This document shows, in pieces, positions 24,573 through 35,389 of a DNA stretch of 64,000 nt. The stretch's first letter is position 1. Each line of letters opens with the position of its first letter. Under the pieces are notes generated by a model. It searched no databases and was not told the origin of the DNA. It saw nothing but the letters and a program-made list of their open reading frames with translations. The stretch lies in contig NC_087064.1 in assembly GCF_963678635.1 (NCBI RefSeq), forward strand, positions 81,897,847-81,961,846, in the 5' to 3' direction. Origin of the DNA: Symsagittifera roscoffensis (Eukaryota > Xenacoelomorpha > Acoela > Convolutidae). The position numbers and the translations under genes were made by a program.

Positions 24573-25078
24573 AGTAGTAGATGTTGAGGCTGATCAGGGG
24601 GGGAGGGGGGGGGGGGATGCATGGAAGACCCCATGTATTAACATACGTTATAGATTTCCGGTCTTCCATGCTATGTATTAGGATTGGGTATAGAGTCTAC
24701 AATTATTAAGATAGGGAATACCTGTGGTAAGTTTTTATGGTTTGTGTGATGGTAAGATAATGATGAGAAAAACGTAATTTTTTTGGTTTTTGTGTGGAAA
24801 TGTTCATTTTTTTCACAAAATTTTCGGCGCTTGCTATCTAATTGGGAACAATTAATTGTTAATTACGTGTAGATTGTAGAATTAAGATTATGTATTTAGT
24901 TTTTTGGTGCATGGTAAGTCATTGGTAAGCGTTTTTGTGCGAAAACTTGGAATTTTTATCAAAAAAATTTAAAATTTTTTCGAAAAAGTTCAAAACACGA
25001 TAAGATTAGCTATTATTTGACCTAATTTATTAGATAATCTTACTTTCTATCTAATTGAAACAATGCTGAAACCTACAG
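24573..25078 (+). repeat. Left terminal inverted repeat of Polinton-type element
   Basis: Starts agtagtagatgttgaggc and is the reverse complement of 41012-41510 with a few indels. Near the tip is a G7-A-G12 run. A nested palindrome follows (gcatggaagac at about 24618 against gtcttccatgc at about 24661), so each TIR can itself fold into a hairpin. It contains the 17-mer tattaagatagggaata at 24704-24720, which recurs inside the element. Confidence 0.85.
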
Positions 25079-28000
25079 AGACATCAAAAAAAATTACAAA
25101 AACTATATAAATCACTGCATTGTATAACAACTTTACCGCAAAATTTTACATTTTTATATTAGAAACCAATATAATACGACATCATGAATAAATTTACTAG
25201 ATCTGATCAGTTCTTATAAGTTCAATATTTTTGTATAAATTCCATCATCTAGTACTTGTCGTTTTGGATAAAAATAGCTTAGTCCTTTCTTTGTCTGTTC
25301 ATTTGTTGCCACCATATGATTTATAGTTCTGAATCCTCTGTTAGTAGATTTAATATTAATTGCTTCATCGAGCGCTCTCCTGTGTTTTGACATGGGACTG
25401 TCTCCAGAATCATCGAGACCTCGCTTGTTTAATCCTTTACTGCTAAATTTGAACTTATCTGACTTGTTGTCATAGCAGCAATATGTCTTGCTACACAAAC
25501 GTAGCGTTTCTGTACATTTAATTTCTTCTTTAAAAAGTCCCGGCTCCCGCTTATCATGCTTTTCATGGGTACTGCAACACGTTCGAGGGAAGAAATTAGA
25601 TTTTGCATCCGCCTTGAAAGAGTCTCTGCAGTCACTTTTCCTCATTTTTTCCCAAGCAGCTCTCTTATCTGGTTCGATACAGTTGTATAAATTTTCTTCG
25701 GCAAGTGCCAAGTAAAGCGAGTCTGTGTCCATCTCTAACTCTTTAAATTTGTTTACATCACAGATTTGTCAAAGAAGTTATAGTAGAGTTCCAACATTCT
25801 CAGTTTTGCATACTGCAGTATGAAAAATCCAACGATGATGGTTTCTCTATGTTCAATGGTTGATTTCAACAACTCCACCTCATACAAGTCTTTTTCAACT
25901 GTATTCAATCTTTTGAACAATGGTTCATTGATTGCCTTGTGAGTTTTTTCATCGTTCAGATATTTTGTGATTGTATGCCTGGATTTATCCATGATCTGAT
26001 ATCCATACGAAGAATTACCCAAAAGTTTCATTGTTTCTGCTACAACTCTTGACAAAGGGTTTTCATCTCCTTCTCTTCTATCATCAAACACTGACTTAGC
26101 GAAAATATTAGAGCATTTCCGAGGAGAATATTGAACAAAACGGTAAATTTTGGTGCAGTGGAATCCAAGTTCCATATAAAAGTTGAACAGAGGAGTTATA
26201 ACTGTTCCTTTTTCCAGCTTGAAACTAAATATCAGCATTCTCTGAGGATGCTTCAACATTTCGTTTTCGATTGCATAGTTTTTCATGCAGTCTCCAATAT
26301 CGTTTTTTCCAACCTCAGTGTTTTTTGAAAATTGGAGGAAAATTGGCAAATTTTGATTTTAGCTCATCTGGAACAACTAAGTTGCACTAAACGTAGCCAA
26401 AAAGAGATACAACTTTTATTTTTGGTAGAAATGAGTCTGTAGAAAGAGGTCTTGTATAGGGAAAACTGGTTTTGACGTGATTTTTGATCTTGTCATCGGT
26501 TTTGAAACTTTCCCACCAGTCACACTCCCACATTTCTTCCAATTTGTATCCCTTCACTTTAATGTATTCTCGTCGCATATCATCCATCTCTCTCTTCTTG
26601 TTTCCTCGCTCAATATCCTGGTCTGTTAAGGAGGGACGAGCTTCTTGACAGCAACAGACGTGGTAGTAGCATCCCATTGTTTCAATCACTGTCTTACAGT
26701 GATCACAATAACCGTCCACATTAAAACAGTTGATTTTTTTCTGTTTTCCAGATGTAAAAAAGATCTCAATTTTACATTCTGGTCTTGATTCTTGATAAAA
26801 AGACATGACCATATTCCCAAAGTTGCGAGTTCGATTATGTCTAGCCTTGAATTTTTGCATTTCAGTGTCAAACTCCCATCTCGTGAACAGACCTAATGGC
26901 ATATCTTGACACATTGAGAAAGGGTAAAGCTGGCTTGCATCAATTCCAACGATTGATTTACAAATATTTGATGAATTTCTGATGTATGTTTCATCAACTA
27001 CAGCTTTTCGAGTGAAAACAATGGAAGGTCCATTAGACATGCCCTCTCTAATTTTTTCACACAAGTCTTTATCACTTTCGCAAAATGGATAAAACTTGTA
27101 ATTTGTAGATTTGTGTAGACATATGTTTGCTAGATTTGGAAGTGTGCATCCAAGTTTCAACATATCTATCCCCTTGTTATGATAAAATTGAATCTTTTTT
27201 TGCCTTGCCTCCAGGGTTGGAACTATATCCTAGTTGTTGTACCACTTCAAAAAGTCTTTGAACACTGTCATTCCATTTTTCTTCCAAGTCTCTTGTAAGT
27301 AATTGTAATTATCCAAACCAGATGGAGGAACAGTCTTGATTTGATGCTTTTTCAGTGCCTGTTGTTCGTCAAACCCACTTTTTCTAAGCTTCTCATAACC
27401 AATGAAGTCTTTGTCTAGAGGATTTTTGTTTCTAAGTTTAATGAAAAAGGCTTCATACGGAGGCAATTCAGGAAAGTTAAGTTTGTCTGGGTTATCAAAC
27501 CATCGCTAGCTTTATAGCCTTTGAGAAAGGAGTCCAAAGTAGTTGCCCCTCCCAGAAACTTCATTATGTTGAGAAATTGTACATCTCCAAGCTTGAAAGA
27601 TATAAAGTCATTTGCTTTTTTGATTACGGATATTTCTTGTTCTTTATCGAAAATTAAATAAGGAATTAAGTATGACTTGATCAAATTCAAATCAAATCTA
27701 CCGCTGTTAAATCCAAAAACAGGTAAAGTATTCATATATCTCTCCAGATGTTGTTTCAAATCGATGAGTTGATTTTTTTGAATTCGCAAGAATTGTGTTG
27801 ACATATGCATTCGTCTTCATACTCGAATTTATTACTTGAAAATATTTTACCACGTTCGTTCAGCTGATCAAAGATCTTTTTCACTCTTTCATTGACAGCT
27901 CTTTCAATATCTTGAAATTTTGTTCTCAACTCCAACCCACTTTTTTCAGCTAACAGTTCGAGGTTGCTTACAAAATCAATAATCAAGTTCTGTGGATCCT

Positions 28001-28329
28001 TGTTGTACAAAAAGATGGGATCATCAATCAGATTCGATGATATAGAGACTGAAACGGGGACATGTTTTCCAATCCAGGTTGTAGTTTGTGTTTCTTTTAA
28101 TTCCTCTGTAGGAACACAAATCGATTCAAAATCGAAAGTTGCTAGATTATTGAAGAGCTTGTTATCTACAGAAACTGGAAGATTGATTCCCTCTAGCTTT
28201 TCAAACAAGGTTTTGCGAAGTTCATACACGTTCTTTGGGTAAATATGTCTCACTCGGTCCTTACATCTCAGGAGATGCTGATTGAAGTGGTCTGATTTGT
28301 GGAAAAAGGTGTCACAGCTAGGGCATCGA

Positions 28330-28769
28330 AAGCACTTGAAGAAACTATCTATATCATTTGTATGAATGATATGGTTGTTAAATCTCAGTAGCTTAACTGT
28401 TTTATCGAATCTTCCGATACTTCTTCGAGCTAGTTCTCCTACATATTCTCCTTCTTGGATATCGAAATCGTATATAAAATTGTTTCTTTGCACAATTTCT
28501 TCGCCAACAGGTAAGTCTTCTACAGAAACTCCACGAAAACTTTTAGGATCATAACCAGATTTTAAATAAAAATCTGTAAAGTATTTGGAAGTGTGAGAGT
28601 CGAGATCTTTATGTCCATTCATGTACATTGCCAATGCGCGGAAAAGACACAAATGATCTTTGTAAGGTTCCTTGTCTTTGTTAGATAAAAGACAGTTAAC
28701 AGATTGGTTTTTCAGTAGAGGTTCGGGTAAGACAGAGTCCGGACAACCCATTGGGATGTTTTTTAGCAA
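28330..28769 (-). pseudogene. OTU-like cysteine/histidine segment within polB
   Basis: Within the 28769-27756 frame the segment HLCLFRALAMY resembles the catalytic-Cys signature of OTU-type peptidases (DxxCLFRAL). It is followed about 100 residues later by LLRFNNHIIHTND, which could supply the His. Polinton polymerases often carry extra N-terminal domains. The OTU assignment is my inference from spacing and motif only. Confidence 0.4.
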
Positions 28770-29199
28770 AGCAGCAAGGATTGTATTGTGACGTTAGTGA
28801 TTAACTTGAATCTCCATTTTGGGTTTTGGAGTTCCTGGGTACATTGCTCCACAATATCAAATTTTTCTACTTTTTTTTGGATTGTTATCAAATCCGCTTT
28901 CGTACAAAGTAAGTGGGATTTTTCAAACAGAGTATTGTTTTCATGGGCGTAGAAATATTGATATTCACCAGTCTCAATATTTCGAAAAGCAAAACCCAGA
29001 GCAATGTTGATTTTGGCTGCAGAATCGAGCTTGTTGAAGACTTCTTCAAGTTTCTCGTTAATTATTTTAGTATCTAACTTGGACATTTGGAAGTTAAATA
29101 CCTTATGTCTCCCATTTTCCATCTCCGTATCCACCAGAAAATGTTGACAAGCACTAAGTTCCTCCTTTAGTTTTTCACCATTTTTCCCTTCTTCCTCCA

Positions 29200-29527
29200 C
29201 AATGTTGTTCAAGTCCGCTACAATAACACTGCGTTTCCGTTGTTTTGCTCCATGTTCCTTTCTCCGATGTTGTTGGAGAGAGTAGTAACTTGGGAACTCT
29301 TGTTCGCAAGAAGGACAAACCGTCGACTGCTTCGAACTTGGTTCAGCATGCTTCTTCGCAACATGATAACCCATCTCCTCTTTGCTCTTTGTATAAAAAT
29401 GACAGTTTGGACACTTATGTTACTTTTGTTTTTCACATCTCTTTCGATGTCGAGCTGCGTTTTGACGAATATACATATTTCCAAAGTCCTCATTTTTCAC
29501 TTTCTCGTTTCGGTTAAGGGCAGGCAA
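29200..29527 (-). pseudogene. N-terminal zinc-finger module of polB
   Basis: Reads LNRNEKV, then an AARHRKRC pattern, CPNCHFYT, HVAKKH and a second finger CPSCEQEF...HRRKEH. The first part aligns residue by residue with the small spliced protein at 38347-38824 (LNRNEKV, ASRHRRTC, CSNCNCYT, HFKKKH). In polB the first CxxC pair has decayed and a stop codon lies after RCEKQK. Confidence 0.75.
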
Positions 29528-29639
29528 TATCTAAAATTAATTGGGACTTTTGAGATGTTCCAAATTTAAAAACTTAAGACACCAATTGAATGAAAATACT
29601 TACTTTTTTCTTTTTGTGAAGTAACGAAATGTAAAATTT

Positions 29640-29935
29640 GAAGTAAAATTCAATTGACTGTTTCTGATTGGCAAACAAAATGAATGATTTAACCCAATAA
29701 AATAAGTGTATTTATACTATCAATGACGCCTACGCAATTATCCTTTTATGGTAATGAAGTCATTCTCTAAATAGAAGTGACGTCACCACCCACGCAACAT
29801 TCCTTTTATGGTAATGACGCCATCGTCTACGTCATTCCTTTGAAATTTCTAGAATTTTCCAGAAACATTTTCAACCAATCAGAACAAAGCAGTTTCTAGA
29901 CTTAACTTTGGATCCAAAACATTCATTTTTGAAAA
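29640..29935. promoter_or_regulatory. Divergent control region with CArG, CRE and CCAAT sites
   Basis: Lies between polB (minus) and the 29936 gene (plus). It contains two perfect CArG boxes, CCTTTTATGG, at 29742-29751 and 29802-29811, exactly 60 bp apart in a short direct repeat. Between them is a perfect CRE palindrome, TGACGTCA (29778-29785). CRE-like half sites lie at 29724, 29815 and 29828. CCAAT boxes occur at 29666-29671 (inverted), 29694-29698 and 29875-29879 (CCAATCAG). SRF, CREB/ATF and NF-Y are the families known for these words; use here is inferred. Confidence 0.6.
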
Positions 29936-30683
29936 ATGTCAATTAAAAAACTTTTGAACTTTCTCGAATTATTCTGCAAGAAAAAAGAAAATATTCCGTG
30001 TGATTTCCTTATTGATGAGATAGACGTAGATTCTTACTTTTTTCATAAATTTTTGGACGTTTTTGTTGTCCAAAATAGAGTTTTCCGACTAAGTAAAGAT
30101 CTCTTTAGGGAAACTTACTCAATCAAAGAGTTTATTTTTGATCCACATATTGCATATCAAAGTTATAAACTTACTGGTGAGTTACACCTGACTAGAAAAG
30201 AATTTTTATTTATTTTAGAAAACTTGAAGTTAATAAAAAAGTCGTACGATAATATTTCAAAGACTTTTTTTTATTCCCTACCCAACTCCCAAATTTGTCA
30301 AAACTCCCCAGCAAAAATCTTTGTTCCTCCATTTTTTTAAAGATTTTCAAAGTTCAAAATCTTGCATGATCAGGGTTGGAATCAGATTTCCAGAGATTTG
30401 CTTTGAAAAATTCATCAACTTTGAATTATCATCTCAAATCTACATCACAATCGAAGTACTTGACTATCTACTCAAAAATCAGCAATTTCTCATCGATTAT
30501 TTACAAAAAAATTCAATTAACTTGATGAGAAGACTTGCAGAGATGCTACTTTTATTTATTTTCCTTCTTTTGTTACTTATATTGGCAGTATTTCTTAATT
30601 TTACTTCAAAAAACTTTAGGTCATTTCTTTTTGCAATTGCTTTTGTGTATATTTTTACTTATTTGGAAGACTTAAGTCCTTAA
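29936..30683 (+). pseudogene. Polinton cargo gene B, membrane-anchored protein with one frameshift
   Basis: ATG at 29936 opens a 134-codon frame that ends just after a T7 run (30331-30337). The +1 frame then continues without a stop to 30683, giving about 248 codons if one base is corrected. The C-terminal part has a strongly hydrophobic helix (LLLFIFLLLLLILAVF) and ends in YIFTYLEDLSP. The N-terminal part is Phe/Lys/Asp-rich and looks globular. Function unknown; a one-pass C-terminal membrane anchor is the only inference. A diverged copy of its 3' end lies at 32785-32938. Confidence 0.5.
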
Positions 30684-30694
30684 AAGGTAAATCA

Positions 30695-30880
30695 TTGTCT
30701 GATTGGATACGACAACTTGAACAAAAATGAACATTTTTGTGATTGGAAACGACAATATGTAAAACGGAGCTTTGTTTCCAATTGGACACAAGTTTTCTAT
30801 AAGAATTCCATAAAAGGAAACTAAAATCTGATTGGACACGACTACAATCCAAATAAGGAAAATCCATTCTGATTGGTTAA
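30695..30880. promoter_or_regulatory. Array of five inverted CCAAT boxes, copy 1
   Basis: (G)ATTGG elements begin at 30701, 30741, 30780, 30830 and 30871, most inside tctgattgga-type words that fit the NF-Y consensus CCAATCAG. Gaps are 40, 39, 50 and 41 bp. It lies between the stop of gene B and gene C copy 1. Confidence 0.6.
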
Positions 30881-31315
30881 ACCCACACATTCCAGTTGAA
30901 GGTACCCCTCTCTCTTAACTAAAAATCATTTTTTTTTCAACTTAACCACCGTCAACTACCTCCTCTCTCAGCTCTCAATACATTAATTTCAACTTAATCA
31001 CCGTCAACTTTCTCCCTCTCAACTGTAAATCTTGTTTTTACTCATTAACTCAACTTATTGCTCAAAATGATCTTCTAAATACAAAACAACAACCAATAAG
31101 TTAGATTTTTGCATTTGTTTTCAAAAAAACCACGAAAAACTTGCATCTAACACAAAAATTTGTTGAAAATTTTTGCACACTTGTTCAAAAAACCAAAACA
31201 GTTTTTTCATCTTGTAAAAAAGTGTAATGAAATTTTTGCAAACGTGTTGATAAAATCAAACCAAAATTAGCATCTTGCGAAAAAACTCTGAGTTAATTTT
31301 TGCACACGTGTTGAA

Positions 31316-31440
31316 AAGTGATGCGCAGGGAAGTGATGCGCAGGGATTTCAACGAACATCATATAACGCAAGTACCCCTACAGAGAATCACTACAGAGAA
31401 CCCCTACAGAGAATCACTACAGAGAATCAACTTGGAGAAA
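31316..31440. repeat. Short tandem expansion before gene C copy 1
   Basis: gtgatgcgcaggga occurs twice in direct succession (31319-31350), and ctacagagaa-type units occur about five times (31378-31430). At the equivalent place in copy 2 each is present once, so this is a local expansion. Confidence 0.6.
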
Positions 31441-31445
31441 TGCAA

Positions 31446-31721
31446 ATGTTGTAGGAAGTGGCCGAGCATGTGGGAATGAACTACCCCGAAATTCCTGACT
31501 CTAGATATGTGGCTCAACCATTCGACGATTTCCTCTTTCCTAGGGAAGAGAGATCTGTGGACATCTCAATTACCATCGAAGAGGATGAAGGGTTCTCTGA
31601 GCCAAGAACTCCAGTCAGCGAACCACCAAGACAACCACCAGTGGTGGAGGCAAGACCAGCTTTGCGATCCTTTGAGAACTTGCAAAAATCTTCAGCTGCT
31701 CGACAGCTCTTTGATTTGTAA
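31446..31721 (+). pseudogene. Polinton cargo gene C, copy 1 (degenerate)
   Basis: Encodes an acidic, Pro-rich, probably disordered protein, homologous to copy 2 (33427-33813): shared RYVAQPFDDFLFP and IEEDEGFSEPRTP segments. In this copy a TAG at 31452-31454 replaces a Glu codon, so translation could start only at Met 31476. It ends at 31721 within QLFDL. Function unknown. Confidence 0.45.
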
Positions 31722-32606
31722 ATAAATTGGTTGCTGTCTTGTGCTTTATAATTTAATTTCTTTGCATCTTTTAATTTTATTTTCAAGAGATAGGAACAAA
31801 GAGATCATAGAAAAGTTTATTAGGAAATTTCAATGGTAAAACTTTGTTAAAAACGAAACTAATTATGCATCTGGTAAATACTTTTATAGAATTTTGTTAA
31901 AGAGATGGCAAAAAAAATAAACCAATTTTTGCAAGCATGTTAAAAACTTTACATTAATTTTTGCACCATGCAGAAATTTTCATAACTTTTTTTACACACT
32001 TGTTAAAAAAATCAATGAAAATCTCGCAAATTAAGAAAAACATCAGTAAATATTTTCGTATTTTAAAGAAAACTGAAAGAGGATTTTCTTGCACTGTTAC
32101 AAATTAAAGAAAATGAAAGTCCTTGTTTTAATTTTCATCATAAAAAAAAATCTCTTTTTTGCATGTATATTGATCAAAAATATTGGAAAAACAATGTATT
32201 AAGATAGGAAATAGCACTCAAAGTCAGGAATTATGAAAAATTTTTAGCATTAATTTAACAAAGTTTTTACAATAAAATTTTGCAATTTTTCCATATGCAT
32301 AAGAAAAAATAAGTTAGATTTTCGCATTTGTTTTCAAAAAAACCACGAAAAACTTGCATCTAACACAAAAATTTGTTGAAAATTGTTTGCACACTTGTTG
32401 AAAAAACCAAAACAGTTTTTTCATCTTGTAAAAAAGTTTAATGAAGTTTTTGCAAACGTGTTGATAAAATCAAACCAAAATTAGCATATTGCGAAAAAAC
32501 TCTGAGTTAATTTTTGCACACGTGTTGAAAATTACAACTTCATTCGTTGAAAAAACTTTTGATTTTAAATAAAAAAAATTTTGACAATATTTTCATAAAT
32601 AACTAT

Positions 32607-32790
32607 TCAATTATTAATAGAAAAGTTGATACGCTCACTTTTTACGGTACCATAACCATCAATAAAACAATCAACATTTTTCAACAAGTCAGTCTCAAAC
32701 TTTGAGTTTTGAACTTTTCGAATCCTTTCCAAAAAAAGCTGATCGAAGAGTCTGAGTGGACGCAAGCTCCTGATAAGAAATGAAAAAATT
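32607..32790 (-). pseudogene. Fragment of cargo gene D (3' end)
   Basis: Reads IRSLRPLRLFDQLFLERI and DCFIDGYGTVKSER on the minus strand. Homologous to the 3' end of gene D at 35390-35545 (DCFIDGYGSVNSER). It abuts the duplicated end of gene B at about 32785, which marks a rearrangement junction. Confidence 0.5.
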
Positions 32791-32938
32791 GCAGAGATGC
32801 TACTTTTATTAATTTTCCTTCTTTTGTTACTTATATTGGCAATATTTCCTATTTTTACAGCATACAACTGTTGGTCATTTATTTTTGCGATTGTTTTTGT
32901 GTATATTTTTACTTCTTTGGAAGATTTAAGTCCTTAAA
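32785..32938 (+). pseudogene. Fragment of cargo gene B (3' end, membrane segment)
   Basis: Plus-strand reading IAEMLLLLIFLLLLLILAIF, then FVYIFTSLEDLSP and a stop at about 32936. This is the C-terminal hydrophobic helix and tail of gene B. The N-terminus was not duplicated. Confidence 0.55.
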
Positions 32939-32947
32939 ATTAAACTT

Positions 32948-33130
32948 TTGTCTGATTGGATACAACAATTTGAGTAAAAATAAACATTTTTGTGATTGGA
33001 AGCGACAATACCCAAAATGGAACTTTGTTTCCGATTGGACACGACTTTTATCCAAAAATCCCATAAAAAGAAGCTGAAATCTGATTGGACACGACTACAA
33101 TCCAAATAAGGAAAATCTATTCTGATAGGT
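32948..33130. promoter_or_regulatory. Array of five inverted CCAAT boxes, copy 2
   Basis: Elements begin at 32954, 32994, 33033, 33083 and 33124 (the last is gatagg, one mismatch). The gaps 40, 39, 50 and 41 bp are exactly those of the array at 30701-30876, although bases between boxes differ. It precedes gene C copy 2. Confidence 0.6.
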
Positions 33131-33426
33131 TAAGCCCACACATTCCAGTCGAAGGTACTCCTCTCTCTTAACTAAAATCATTTCATTTTCAACTTAACTA
33201 CCGTCAACTACGTACTCTCTCAGCTCTAAATACATTAATTTCAAGTTAATCACCGTCAACTTTCTCCCTCTCAACTGTAAACCTTGTTTTTACTCATTAA
33301 CTCAACTTATTGCTCAAAATGATTTTCTCAGTAAAAAACAACAACCTTATGTTCTAGGTGGAATTTTCGGCTGATTTAGTAGAAATCCAAGTGCCAAAAA
33401 CAGTTTGTGGAGTTTTTCTGGCACAA

Positions 33427-33813
33427 ATGGACATCCCAATCCAAGTCTGGCACATGGCGGAAGTGATGCGCAGGGATTTCAACGAACATCATATAATGCA
33501 AGTACCCCCTACAGAGAATCAACTTGGAGAAATGCAAACGATGGAGGAAGTGGCCGAGCATGTGGAAATTCCTGACTCTAGATATGTGGCTCAACCATTC
33601 GACGATTTCCTCTTTCCTTGGGAAGAGGGATCTGTGGACAACCCAAATACCATCGAAGAGGATGAAGGGTTCTCTGAGCCAAGAACTCCATTCAGCGAAC
33701 CACCAAGACAACCACCAGTGATGGAGGCAAGACCGGCTTTGCGCTCCATTGAAAAATTGCAAAAAATTTTTTTGAGAACTCAGCTGCTCGACAGCTCTTT
33801 GATTTGTAAATAA
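33427..33813 (+). CDS. Polinton cargo gene C, copy 2 (acidic, disordered protein)
   Basis: First in-frame Met at 33427 (MDIPIQVWHMAEVM), giving about 128 residues to the stop at 33811. The frame is also open upstream to 33358, just after an in-frame TAG; an ATG at 33319 is separated from it by 27 bases beginning GT and ending AG, too short for a normal intron. Composition is acidic, with EEDEGFSEPRTP and PPRQPP stretches suggesting disorder and possible protein-protein contact. The C-terminus (LLDSSLICK) is shifted relative to copy 1 (RQLFDL), so one of the two copies is frameshifted near 33770. No family recognised. Confidence 0.45.
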   Translation: MDIPIQVWHMAEVMRRDFNEHHIMQVPPTENQLGEMQTMEEVAEHVEIPDSRYVAQPFDDFLFPWEEGSVDNPNTIEEDEGFSEPRTPFSEPPRQPPVMEARPALRSIEKLQKIFLRTQLLDSSLICK

Positions 33814-35389
33814 ATTGGTTACTGTCTTGAGCTTTGTAAATTAATTTTTTTTGTTATGCATCTAGTAACTTTATTTTAAAGAGATAGGAACAAAAAGATC
33901 ATAGAAAAGTAAAATAAGAAATTTCAATGGTAAAACTTTTTTAAAAAGGAAACTTATTATGCGTCTGGTAAATACTTTTATAAAATTTTGTTAGAAAGAT
34001 GGCAAAAAAATTCAACCAATTTTGCAAGCATATTAAAAACTTTACATTAATTTTTGCAAAAGTTTTCATAATTTTTTTTTGCATACTTGTTTAAAAAATC
34101 AAAGAAACTCTCGCAAATTAACAAAAATTTTAATAAATTTTTTCCCATTTTAAAGAAAACTGAAAGAAGATTTTCTTGCACTGTTAATAATTAAAGAAAA
34201 TGAAAATCTTTGTATTTTTTGATCACAAAAAAAACTCTTTTTTGCATGTATATTAATCAAAAATATTGGTTAAACAACGTATTAAGATAGGGAATAGCAC
34301 TCAAAGTCAGCAATTATGAAAAATTTTTAGCATTAATTTAACAAATTTTTTACAATAAAATTTGCAATTTTTGCATAAGCATAAGAAAAAATAAGTTAGA
34401 TTTTTGCATATATTTTTTGAAAAATAATGAAAAAAGTTGCATCGTGCAAAAAATGTTCTTGATAAACTTTGCATATTTTAGAAAAAAATTTTACAAATTT
34501 TGCAACATGCAAAAACTTTCATAATTTTTTTGCATACTTGTTAAAAAAAATCAATGAAAATCTCGCAAATTAAGAAAAATTTCATTAAATATTTTCGCAT
34601 TTTGAAGAAAACTGAAAAAGGCTTTTTGTCGCACTGTTAATAATTAAAGCAAATTAAAATCTTTGTTTTAATTTTGATCATAAAGAAATCTTTTTTTTTT
34701 GCATGTAGATTGATCAAAAATATTGGAAAAACAATGTATTAAGATAGGTAATAGCACTCAAAGTGATCAATTAAGAAAAAATTTTAGCATTAATTTAATA
34801 AGTTTTTTACATTAAAACTTTGAAATTTTTGCATTTGTTTAAGAAAAAAGAAGTTTGGGTTGGGCGTATCTTTTTTGCATCGTATTAAGATAGGGAATAG
34901 CACTCAAAGTCAGCAATTATCTAAAAAAATCTTGCAAATTCAGAAAACTTTCAATGTATTTTTTTGCATTTTAAAGAAAACCGTAACAAGATTTTCTTGC
35001 AATTCTAAAAATTAATGTTTAAGAAGTTCTTTGTTGTAAGTTTAATTAGTGAAAAATCTATTTTTGCAAGTATCTAAATCAAAAACATCAGAAAAACAGT
35101 GTATTAAGATACGGAAAAGCCCTCGAAGTCATCAAAACTGATAATTTCTAAACAATAAGAAAAAAAAGTTAGGTTTTGAAAATGTATAAATTTAAAATTA
35201 TGAAAAAAATTGCGTTCTGCAACAAATTTTCTGTAAAATACGCATATTTGTTATAAAGTGATCAAATTTTTTGCATATTGTAAAAAAAGTAACATGAATT
35301 TATTCGTTGAAAAGTATTTGAATTGGAAATTAGAATTTAATTAACCTTGACAAGATTTTTATGAAGAAATAAACAAAAATTAATAGAAA

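Larger units (their letters stand above)
25214..29527 (-). pseudogene. polB: Polinton-type DNA polymerase B (frameshifted)
   Basis: Family B polymerase of the protein-primed kind, the replicative enzyme of Polintons. Reading 5' to 3' on the minus strand: zinc fingers (29520-29280); a Cys/His-containing OTU-like segment and another finger with a FDFES exonuclease motif (28769-27756); the next exonuclease motif NSGRFDLN (27810-27415); a linker (27466-27230); palm motif A GIDASQLYP (27163-26387); motif B LLGNSSYG (26349-25753); motif C DTDSLY and the C-terminal tail (25732-25214). The putative start aligned with the 38347 gene is TTG instead of ATG at about 29527. A stop interrupts the finger region and at least four frame changes separate the blocks, so it is inactive. 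The stop at 25214 lies about 135 bp inside the left TIR boundary. Confidence 0.9.
30541..34900. repeat. Internal tandem duplication of Polinton cargo segment
   Basis: The segment from the gene B C-terminus through the CCAAT array and gene C to the AT-rich tail (30541-32300) recurs at 32793-34400, offset about 2.25 kb. An extra direct repeat of about 220 bp links 31095-31315 with 32308-32530. Copies differ by many substitutions, so the duplication is not recent. Confidence 0.7.
32197..35132. repeat. Five internal copies of TATTAAGATAGGGAATA-type motif
   Basis: The word tattaagataggraatagcac followed by tcaaagtcag occurs at 32197, 34280, 34737, 34883 and, more diverged, 35102. Its first 17 bases are identical at 34280 and 34883 to a 17-mer inside both TIRs (24704-24720 and 41370-41386). 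The surrounding DNA (33840-35390) is AT-rich, with many ttttgca words and no coding frame. Confidence 0.6.

Noticed and set aside
30695-33130. CRISPR-like array
   Set aside because: The repeated unit is a 10-bp core with related spacers, duplicated as a block, in eukaryotic mobile DNA. It fits CCAAT boxes, not CRISPR repeats.
33319-33357. 27-bp intron joining ATG 33319 to gene C copy 2
   Set aside because: GT and AG ends are in place, but 27 bp is too short for spliceosomal removal and there is no branch-site room.
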